From contig NZ_PYNW01000003.1 of the NCBI RefSeq assembly GCF_003026105.1, forward strand, positions 1 to 64,000: a stretch of DNA of 64,000 nt. Direction: 5' to 3'. This DNA is from Photobacterium sp. GB-56. Lineage in GTDB: Bacteria; Pseudomonadota; Gammaproteobacteria; Enterobacterales; Vibrionaceae. Below the pieces are notes generated by a model. The model ran no database searches. It saw only the letters and a list, made by a program, of their open reading frames with translations, and was not told where the DNA came from. Both the position numbers and the translations under genes were made by a program. Shown in pieces: positions 53,664 to 61,600 of this stretch. The first letter of the stretch is position 1; every line of letters begins with the position of its first letter.

Positions 53664-53864
53664 ATGACTTCACAAACAGGTATTATTCGTAGCTTCAACC
53701 CAGTAGAAAAGATTGGCTTAATTACAAGCGATCTTGGTGGCGATATTCGTTTTGACGCATCTCAAGTATGCAGTCATTCACAGCCTTCATCTGGTAGTAT
53801 GGTTGAGTTTTCTCTAGACGATTCAAGCAATAAGCTAAAAGCAGTAAAAATTCGTTTCATCTAA
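53664..53864 (+). CDS. Divergent cold-shock-domain protein
   Basis: A 66-residue protein that aligns with CspA end to end: GIIRSFNPVEKIGLITSDLG against [20 protein letters not shown] of the neighbour at 50253. The RNA-binding motifs are lost: RNP1 KGFGFI reads KIGLIT and RNP2 VFVHF reads IRFDA. The aromatic RNA-stacking residues are therefore absent, while the beta-barrel pattern (MVEFSLDDSS, LKAVKIRFI) is kept. It may not bind RNA like CspA. A hairpin terminator follows. Confidence 0.7.
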   Translation: MTSQTGIIRSFNPVEKIGLITSDLGGDIRFDASQVCSHSQPSSGSMVEFSLDDSSNKLKAVKIRFI

Positions 53865-54214
53865 AAACGATAAATTATAACTCATACTTTCTATAGATTA
53901 TGAGAATAACATTCAGCCTAAGAAATAATATAACTATTATATCTTGGGCTGTTTTGTTTTATGGTATTAAAAATTAACTGTTCATTACTATTAATGATTT
54001 CTTTATATAAATACATTTAGAATAGATAAGTTTATGCTTCTCTACTTTTATATAAATCAGTTATCTCAAGGTGCTTACGTTCACTGGTGATATTTAGTTT
54101 TGAAAGGATGATAAAGAATTGTCTTTAATATCATATTTTTTCTACTGTGCTACATGTTGAACTGATGTAAACAGGCAACCGAATCAAAAAATTGTTATTG
54201 GATGAACGTCAGTT
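53865..54214 (+). terminator. Terminator and spacer after the cold-shock-like gene
   Basis: CAGCCTAAGA and TCTTGGGCTG (53914-53951), with inner ATAATA/TATTAT pairing, precede TTTTGTTTT. The following 250 bp to 54214 hold no gene I can support. Confidence 0.65.
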
Positions 54215-54248
54215 AAAAAAAATCCCGAGTTAAACTCGGGATTTTTTT
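54215..54248 (-). terminator. Terminator of azlCD
   Basis: AAATCCCGAGT and ACTCGGGATTT flank a TAA loop with long A- and T-runs on both sides, so it can act on either strand. Confidence 0.9.
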
Positions 54249-54266
54249 GTGTATCAGTTTTAATGG

Positions 54267-54647
54267 TTACGCCATGAAATGCGTTAAAAACTGGGTAATT
54301 GGCTCTAGGTAATTTTGGAATATCACTAATGAGATTAAGCCACTAATTACGACCCAGATAAGTCCAAAGCGTAGGCTTACGATGGTACAAACAATCGCTG
54401 CGAGTACTTTCGGGTTTTCAAGGTTAAAGGCAAAGTTTGAACCTTTACCTAGAATTTCTACTGCAATGATTGCTGGCAATACTGTTACAGGAACAAAGCG
54501 TAATGTCTTTTTAAAACGCTCAGACATATTGAAGCGTCCTGCCATACCAATAACCGCGAAACGGATAACAAAAGTGGCTACCGCCATGACTAATGATAAG
54601 TAAATTACAAATTCATTACTTAAAACGATATGTGTATGAGAATCCAT
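54267..54647 (-). CDS. azlD: AzlD-family amino-acid export subunit
   Basis: A 126-residue protein with four membrane helices, the size and pattern of AzlD/YgaH: VIYLSLVMAVATFVIRFAVI, then VTVLPAIIAVEILG. AzlD pairs with AzlC to export branched-chain or other amino acids across the inner membrane. It lies 14 bp after azlC in one operon. Confidence 0.85.
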   Translation of the reverse strand: MDSHTHIVLSNEFVIYLSLVMAVATFVIRFAVIGMAGRFNMSERFKKTLRFVPVTVLPAIIAVEILGKGSNFAFNLENPKVLAAIVCTIVSLRFGLIWVVISGLISLVIFQNYLEPITQFLTHFMA

Positions 54648-54661
54648 AATAGTAGCCCTTA

Positions 54662-55438
54662 TTATTCAGCAGTTGCGTTAATTGGTTGAATATTTATTTG
54701 CTTTTTATCTTCTTTTTCCATTTCGTGACGAACTTCTTCTTTCAGCTCGGCTTCCATATGCTCAGTTGATAAATCCATTTTGTAGCCTGCGTACACACCA
54801 ACGACTGCTGCTATAACTAAACCGAGTGAGTAAGGAAGGCCTGAAAGTAAGATCCCTGTGACTGTTGCGACCACTGCGGCAACAATACATTCACGATTTT
54901 TAACTTGTGGGATAACGATGGCAATGAAGGCGGCAACCATTGCAAAATCTAAACCGTAATCGGCGATGTGAGGAAAATACGAACCAATCATGGCACCAGA
55001 GAAATCAGCAACAACCCAGTTCACCCAAAAACCAAACATTGCTGCTAAATAAAACCAATGACGCCCTGGTTTTTCATGTTTCATCTCACCCACGGTTGCT
55101 GCGTATACCTCATCGGTTAAGCCGTATGCCATTAGTGCGCGTGTTGGCATGGAGTATTCTTTTACATATTCAGACAGTGACGCGCTATAGAGAATGTGGC
55201 GTAAGTTGATAACAAAGGTGGTTAACGCAATCACTATTAATTCAGTAGAGGATTGCACCAGACCAAGCGCAACCATCTGTGCTGAGCCTGCAAAAACAGT
55301 CAGTGACCATAACGTACTTTGTAGAACGTCCATACCTGCGTTAATACTGATTGCCCCCACAATAAATGAAAATGGGAATGCCCCTACGCAGAGCGGGAAG
55401 ATTGCCTTTAAACCTGCTTGTATAAGTTGTTTTTTCAT
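54662..55438 (-). CDS. azlC: AzlC-family amino-acid permease
   Basis: A 258-residue protein with about seven membrane helices. Family motifs are FPLCVGAFPFSFIVGAISI, FAGSAQMVALGLV and LRHILYSASLSEYV, followed by YGLTDEVYA. A charged C-terminal tail of about 35 residues (EAELKEEVRHEMEKEDKK) is cytoplasmic. With AzlD it forms an amino-acid exporter (YgaZH/BrnFE type). It is divergent from ridA-cyuA, suggesting export of the same amino acids that the enzymes degrade. Confidence 0.87.
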   Translation of the reverse strand: MKKQLIQAGLKAIFPLCVGAFPFSFIVGAISINAGMDVLQSTLWSLTVFAGSAQMVALGLVQSSTELIVIALTTFVINLRHILYSASLSEYVKEYSMPTRALMAYGLTDEVYAATVGEMKHEKPGRHWFYLAAMFGFWVNWVVADFSGAMIGSYFPHIADYGLDFAMVAAFIAIVIPQVKNRECIVAAVVATVTGILLSGLPYSLGLVIAAVVGVYAGYKMDLSTEHMEAELKEEVRHEMEKEDKKQINIQPINATAE

Positions 55439-55764
55439 GCGGCGCCTATTTGTTCTGTGTCGTTAAATGAAAAAAAATTTGCAATTAAGCTGAGTGATTA
55501 TCTTTTTTTGCTGCCTTATTTGTCTGCAAATATATTTTAATGCAATATTTTATTCAATCATTTTTACTATCAAGCTATTAATATATTTTCATATAGTGGC
55601 GGTTTTTTGATACTATTTTTCGTTTATCTCTTTTGAAACAGTGTGTTGTGTAGGTTGTTTCATTTTTGGAAGTATTGATCTTGATATTAGGTGCAAAAAA
55701 AATTGCAAGTTTTGATTTTTAAAGGTTAAACTAAATTTGAATTTTCGATAGCGAGATAAAAATC
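55439..55764. promoter_or_regulatory. Divergent control region azlCD / ridA-cyuA
   Basis: About 325 bp, AT-rich. TGCAA/TTGCA elements recur: near 55480 (TTTGCAATT), 55522 (CTGCAAAT), 55541 (ATGCAATA), and a near-palindrome TGCAA...TTGCA near 55692-55706. They could be operators for a regulator shared by both units. Assignment is tentative. Confidence 0.35.
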
Positions 55765-56145
55765 ATGACAAAAGTAATCACATCTAAATCAGCACCAGAC
55801 GCAATTGGTCCATATTCACACGGTAATGCATTTGGCGATTTGATCTTTACATCGGGTCAGCTTCCAGTATGTAAAGAGAAAGGTGGCATTGTAGATGGTG
55901 GTATTGCAGAACAATCTCGCCAGTCATTAGTTAACTTACGTTCAGTTCTTGAAGCGGGCGGTGGTGACATGGATACAGTTTTAAAAACAACATGTTACTT
56001 AGCAAATATTGAAGACTTTGCTGCTTTTAATGCGGTTTATGCTGATTTCTTTAAAACAGAGTGCCCTGCACGTAGCTGTTTTGCAGTGAAAGATTTACCA
56101 ATGGGTGCACTTGTAGAAATTGAAGCGATTGCACACCGTAAATAA
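55765..56145 (+). CDS. ridA: Reactive intermediate/imine deaminase RidA
   Basis: A 126-residue canonical RidA. IGPYSHGNAFGDLIFTSGQLP, the CYLANIEDFAAFNAVYADFF segment and PARSCFAVKDLPMGALVEIE are signatures; the Arg of PARS binds the substrate carboxylate and the Glu of VEIEA is conserved. It hydrolyses 2-aminoacrylate and similar enamines released by PLP enzymes. It lies 46 bp before the desulfidase, an operon in which RidA would handle the enamine product. Confidence 0.95.
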   Translation: MTKVITSKSAPDAIGPYSHGNAFGDLIFTSGQLPVCKEKGGIVDGGIAEQSRQSLVNLRSVLEAGGGDMDTVLKTTCYLANIEDFAAFNAVYADFFKTECPARSCFAVKDLPMGALVEIEAIAHRK

Positions 56146-56191
56146 TTAGATCTGCATTAAACAATAAAAATAAAACCGTTAGGGGTTACTT

Positions 56192-57481
56192 ATGAATACA
56201 CAATGGCAGCAATACAAAGATATCATTAATACAGTTGTTAAACCTGCGTTTGGTTGTACAGAGCCGATCTCAGCCGCATATGCATCAGCTGTTGCCGCTG
56301 AATTGCTTGGACGAGAGCCTGAAGAACTAGACGTTAAGGTTTCTGATAACCTGTTTAAAAACTCTATGGGTGTTTTTGTTCCTGGTACTGGCCGTATTGG
56401 TTTACCTATTGCTTCTGCTGCTGGTGCTATTGGTGGTAACCCTAATGGTGGTTTAGAAGTACTTGTAAATATTAAGGCAGAAGATGTCGAGAAAGCACAG
56501 CAGCTGATTGATAACGGTAAAATTAAAGCAGGTCGTAAAGACGTTGAAGAATTTATTTACTGTTGTGTTGAAGCAAAAGTGGGTGACGATGTTGCGATAG
56601 TTGAAATTAGCGGCGGTCATACACAAGTTGTGAAAAAAATGCTGAACGGCAAAGTTGTGTTTGATGCGTCTTCTGATGTCAATACGAGTGAGAAACCAAA
56701 ATCAACGGCGTCTGTGTGTGAAGGTGTCGATATCTCAATCAAAGGTATTTATGAGTTTGCTACCAGCGTTGATTTTGAAGAGATTAAATTTATTCTCGAA
56801 GCGCGTGATTTAAATAGTGCGTTATCAGATGAAGGTTTAAAACATGCCTATGGATTACAGGTAGGCAGAACGATTCAAAAAAGTATTGCGAAAGGTCTAT
56901 TTGGCGATGGTTTAATTAACAATGTCGTCATGCGTACCGCTGCGGCATCTGATGCTCGTATGGGTGGCGCAACTCTGCCAGCAATGAGTAATTATGGTAG
57001 TGGTAACCAAGGTATTGCGGCAACGATGCCGATAGTTGGAATCGCTAAACATTATGGCTCTTCTGAAGAGCAACTAGCGCGCGCGTTAATCATGAGCCAC
57101 CTTGGCGCTATTTATATGAAATCATTCTATCCGCCACTATCACCGTTCTGTGGTAATGCGGTAACAAGCTCAGCAGCTGCAATGGGCATGGTTTATTTAG
57201 CCGGTGGTAATTTTGAGCAAATGTGTTCAGCGATTCAAAATACCCTAAGTGATACTACAGGTATGTATTGTGATGGCGCGAAATCCACGTGTGCTATGAA
57301 AGTTAAAAGCTCAACAAACTCTGCGGTAATGAGCTTTTTAATGGCGATTGAAAATCATGAAGCACAATCTCAAGGCATTGTTGCTGAAGATGTTGAAACA
57401 ACTATTCGTAATGTCGGTAAGATGGTTCGATTTGGTATGGTAAATACTGATGCAACAATCATTGATATTATGTCGGCATAA
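56192..57481 (+). CDS. cyuA: L-cysteine desulfidase / serine dehydratase-like protein (CyuA, UPF0597)
   Basis: A 429-residue protein matching E. coli YhaM/CyuA. Cysteines likely to hold the 4Fe-4S cluster lie in [26 protein letters not shown] and [14 protein letters not shown]. Gly-rich loops [17 protein letters not shown] and [15 protein letters not shown] are family hallmarks. Such enzymes split L-cysteine (or serine) to pyruvate, ammonia and sulfide through 2-aminoacrylate, which fits the coupled ridA. Azl export and a YheO-type regulator flank the pair. A strong terminator follows. Confidence 0.85.
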   Translation: MNTQWQQYKDIINTVVKPAFGCTEPISAAYASAVAAELLGREPEELDVKVSDNLFKNSMGVFVPGTGRIGLPIASAAGAIGGNPNGGLEVLVNIKAEDVEKAQQLIDNGKIKAGRKDVEEFIYCCVEAKVGDDVAIVEISGGHTQVVKKMLNGKVVFDASSDVNTSEKPKSTASVCEGVDISIKGIYEFATSVDFEEIKFILEARDLNSALSDEGLKHAYGLQVGRTIQKSIAKGLFGDGLINNVVMRTAAASDARMGGATLPAMSNYGSGNQGIAATMPIVGIAKHYGSSEEQLARALIMSHLGAIYMKSFYPPLSPFCGNAVTSSAAAMGMVYLAGGNFEQMCSAIQNTLSDTTGMYCDGAKSTCAMKVKSSTNSAVMSFLMAIENHEAQSQGIVAEDVETTIRNVGKMVRFGMVNTDATIIDIMSA

Positions 57482-57499
57482 GTAACAAGAATTATAAGC

Positions 57500-57552
57500 G
57501 CCATTGCGAGTAATCATGTTTATCGCAACATGATTACGCAATGGCTTTTTCT
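57500..57552 (+). terminator. Long-stem terminator of ridA-cyuA
   Basis: GCCATTGC...GTAATCATGTT pairs with AACATGATTAC...GCAATGGC around TATCGC, with one bulge, followed by five T residues. Confidence 0.9.
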
Positions 57553-57696
57553 ATTTGTGGAAAGCCGTACTGTTTTTCTGAATGCTTCTTTATTTTCATT
57601 TAAAAAGAAAAACGTAGATACTCTGAATGTATTATTATTGATACAATAATAGCAATGAAGTCATTGGGAACGTTATGTTCAAATAGGGGATCAAGC

Positions 57697-58350
57697 GTGA
57701 ATGAATTAACCGAAAGCGATTACGATATCCTCCGTGCGATGGAGAATATCGTTGATGGTATTGCGGCAATGTGGGGAGAGCATACAGAAGTGCTACTACA
57801 TTGTTTGGATGCAAATAATCCATCAATCATTAAAATTGCGAATGGTCATATTACAGGGCGTGAAGTTGGTGCACCAATCACGAATATTGCGTTAGTGAAG
57901 CTGAATGAAGGTAAAGATGTTTCTGATGCTTACATTACCAAAAGTCCTGATGGTAAAACATTACGCTCGTTAACAACCATTATTCGAAATAAACAAAATA
58001 AAGCAATTGGTATGTTATGCGTAAATTCTAATTTAGACGCACCGTTTCAGTCGATGATGCAAAGTTTGTTACCGAATATCCATTCGCATTTTGAGTTTGG
58101 AGTAACATCTGAAACGTTCGCAAGAAATAATGATGAAATGATGCACAGTTCAATTGAGAATGTGCGAGAGCAAGTGGTGAATGATAGCAATATTCCACCA
58201 TCGAAAAAAAGCCGCGAGATAGTGACTCGTTTGCATGAATTAGGCATTTTTGATCTAAAAGATAGTGCCCAAATTGCAGCGAAAGGATTAGATATCTCTA
58301 TCCATACTATTTATCGCTATTTGCGTGAAATTCGTGCCCACGAAGCATGA
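57697..58350 (+). CDS. YheO/DauR-type PAS-HTH transcriptional regulator
   Basis: GTG at 57697 (MNELTESDYDILRAMENIV) has AGGGGA six bases upstream; the frame extends to 57655. About 217 residues: an N-terminal YheO-like PAS domain (LLHCLDANNPSIIKIANGHI, RSLTTIIRNKQNKAIGMLCVN) and a C-terminal helix-turn-helix (QIAAKGLDISIHTIYRYLRE). Relatives such as DauR control amino-acid catabolic operons. It follows cyuA after a terminator and probably regulates the azl/rid/cyu group (inference). Confidence 0.82.
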   Translation: MNELTESDYDILRAMENIVDGIAAMWGEHTEVLLHCLDANNPSIIKIANGHITGREVGAPITNIALVKLNEGKDVSDAYITKSPDGKTLRSLTTIIRNKQNKAIGMLCVNSNLDAPFQSMMQSLLPNIHSHFEFGVTSETFARNNDEMMHSSIENVREQVVNDSNIPPSKKSREIVTRLHELGIFDLKDSAQIAAKGLDISIHTIYRYLREIRAHEA

Positions 58351-58684
58351 TATATACATTGTGAATGTTCTTATTAATATGCCTTCAGGTGATTTTTTTG
58401 AAGGCGTATAAATCTAATCTAGTCTCCTTTTTATATTTATTGTTAATAGCTTTAAGTTTTACAATAGCAATCCATTCTATTCATACTTTCCTCAGGTTTT
58501 AATGCTCTATTAAAATTTTGTTCACATCAAAAAATTCTACAACAAATTTGCGAAATAAGAATCTTACTAAAATTGAGAATAATCTTTTTTTATTTTCATT
58601 TAATTTCAAATAGTTAATTGCTGGCATTTTTTTTGCGTACTAAATATAAGTTATTTATTGGTCTCATATTTAGAGGAGAAATCG
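58351..58684 (+). other. Control region of the GEVED/SdrD giant gene
   Basis: About 334 bp. It contains the sigma-54 promoter listed separately and a strong GAGGAG ribosome binding site (58673-58678), six bases before ATG 58685. AT-rich DNA upstream could hold activator sites but I see no clear palindrome. Confidence 0.55.
58622..58637 (+). promoter_or_regulatory. Putative sigma-54 promoter of the GEVED/SdrD giant gene
   Basis: TGGCATTTTTTTTGCG has GG and GC exactly ten bases apart and fits TGGCAC-N5-TTGC apart from one base. It lies 48 bp before the start codon, leaving a short leader with a strong ribosome binding site. Confidence 0.65.
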
Positions 58685-61600
58685 ATGTCGGTAAAATTAT
58701 TACCAACAATACTATTGCTTTTTTCTCTTTTTGCTTTGATTTTTTCGTCTCCAGTTGAAGCTGGGCATTCAAATCACGGTGATATGCGCTGGAAGTTTTG
58801 TTTTTTTAACGAAGGGCGTGATATTCCCGCGGGTGAAACGATACCGTGGTCGTTCTATATTTTTGAATACCAAGCAATGGATACTGATTATTGTACGATG
58901 GCAAATCTTAATTGGTCTTGGGATAGCACAATGGGAGGCGGTCACGACATAGAAGGGCCAATACCAAGGGGAACGGTGAAATGTTCAAATAATCGTATTT
59001 CTCATGAGATAAATGTAAACGGTTCTGTTCGCGCACTTGTTGCTGGTCGTCATGTGGGGTGGAGCTTTAATGGGGAAGGTTCCCATAATGAATGGTGGCA
59101 TGATTTCACTAAATGGGAAAACAACTGTGCTAACGCTGGGAATCCGATTGAGTTTTTCGATGATCATTCGATGATTGATAGTCAAGATTACTCTGAGGCT
59201 AATATTAATCGAAATACCATCAAATACTGGCCAAACTATACCGCTTATGATGAGGGTGACGATTACCCACGAGCCGAAGATACCGGAAACAATTATCACG
59301 GTGATGGAAAAGACGACATAGATGATCCTTATCATATGTTCATCACTGTTTTTGATACATTGTCAGGGTATGAGCTTTGGGACTTATCTGATGCGCCATC
59401 TCCTTATGTGACAGATCCAAATAATGGTGGTCCCTCTCACAAATTGTATGATCAAGATAACGATGGTGTTACTGATTTACGATTAGGGTCGTGTTGGGAT
59501 GGTGATGATTGGATAAGCGATGGCGTAACCTTAAATAGTTCGGCGACCTCCGATGATAATCAAGTTGGTTATACTCTTAATGGGACCTGTTCTGGTAATG
59601 ATACAGATGATGGTGTTACTTTCCCATCCGGTACAACCTTTGAAAAAGGAGGCAATATAGAGTTCATCGTTAATTGGTCTTACGACAGTGATGCCCCTGG
59701 TGTGAATACAGACTATGGTATCGCCGCTGTTTGGATCGATTACGATAAAGATAACGATTTTTCCGATGAGATGGTTTTATTAAGTTACCCGAGATTTGAT
59801 GTTTATCCTTCTAACAACACAGGGCTCCACTCACTTGCAATTCCTGAATCTGCGCTAACAGGTGATGTTTATCTCCGAGTAAGAATTTGTATTGAAGATG
59901 CTGCTAGTCAGTGTACTCAGCCATTAATGTCTCCAAACGCTCCCTACCTTTCTGGTGAGGTTGAAGATTACAAAATTACTATTGTAGAGAGTGCTGATTA
60001 TGGTGATGCACCCGATACGACATCAGGCACAGGAACTAACGATTACCAAACTTTATCTGCAAATTCAGGAGCTTCTCATCTTAAAAAGGATATTGATAAT
60101 GATGGTACAGTAGATTTAATGTTGGGTACCAGTTGGGATACTGATAATGGGACGTTACAAAATGCCGATGCAACAGCAGACGATAATAATGGCTCTGATG
60201 ATGAAGACGGTATTGCTTTAAATAGTTCAGTACGAGCAGGGCAAACTGAATATATTACGATTACAACGACGAAAGACTTCGATTCAGGGTTAAACGGTTT
60301 ACAAGTTTATGCTTGGGCTGATTGGAATCAAAATGGTGTTTGGGAAAATAGTGAAAAAATAGTCGATAGACCCTCAGCTGTTGCAAATAGTCAAGCATAC
60401 GCTTTTACAATACCAACGGGAGCAATGGTTGGAAATACATTCATCCGTGTTAGAACCTGTTCTAGTGACACTTCATGTAACTCCCCAACCGGTAGTGCTG
60501 ATGATGGTGAGGTTGAAGACCAAAAAATTCAAGTACTTTCCATCTATTCTTGTGATCTCTCACCGCTTTCTGATGCAACACCAAACGCTAGTCATGGCAG
60601 TCCAATTACCAATACTGTTATCTCAAGCTCGCCATTAGTCTTAAAACATCTGGTGACAGGGGGAGTTGCATTACAAAAAGACGGACAGAGGCAAAGCTAT
60701 GCTTACAACAATATAAGTTGTGGCTCTACAGCTCCTTTCTTGTGGTTATCTGATGGGGTCTCATCATCAGGAGTTAGCTGTGGGGCGAGTAAAATGAGAG
60801 GCTTTACTATAACCGACGTGACAGGTTCAGGGGCAGCACTAGATCCTTTCACTGTATGGTCTACTCGGTACTGGGATAGAAATAGTAATAATAATTACGA
60901 TGGCAATGATATTCGTGTAACAACACGTATTAGTTATGTTGCTGGTGAGCTTTTCTATGATACGAAATTTTTGCTTGAGTCAGCTAACGGTTCTAATACA
61001 AATAATATTTTAGTCTCTGTTGGCTTTGATACGTATTTAAGTGGTGGAGATAATGGGGGTGCGTTTGCTGTCCCTTATAATGCAGCCAACTATCAACCTG
61101 ATGGTTCCGGTCAATATAATGTTGTTGGTGTAACAAAAAATTATTCTAATAGTGACCAATTTATGGGGTATCTGAAATTAGATACGTCTTGGGTCAATTA
61201 CTTCTCAGGACATTATGGCAGTCCTAAAAATTTGTTGAAGAGTAGTCCTTATACATTAAACAATGAGTTGAATACGAATGTAAATACCGATAATGGTATT
61301 GCTGTTCAGTGGAACTTTGGCGCCGTTAATATGTGTGAGGAGCACAATGTTAGAATGCTCTTCTCAACACTGGGTGAAGCCGTTGTTCACGCGTTTGAAA
61401 ATGACCTTGGTGATGCGCCTGATCCAAATAGTGGAACAGGTACGGGGAATTATCAGACGACCGCGGCAAATGGTGGTCCTGCTCATAGAAAGTATGACTA
61501 TGATAATGATGGGCAGGTTGATTTAATCTTAGGGGATATTTGGGATAACGATTTAGGTACATTACAAAGTGCGACAGCCAACGCCGATGATGAAGATGGC

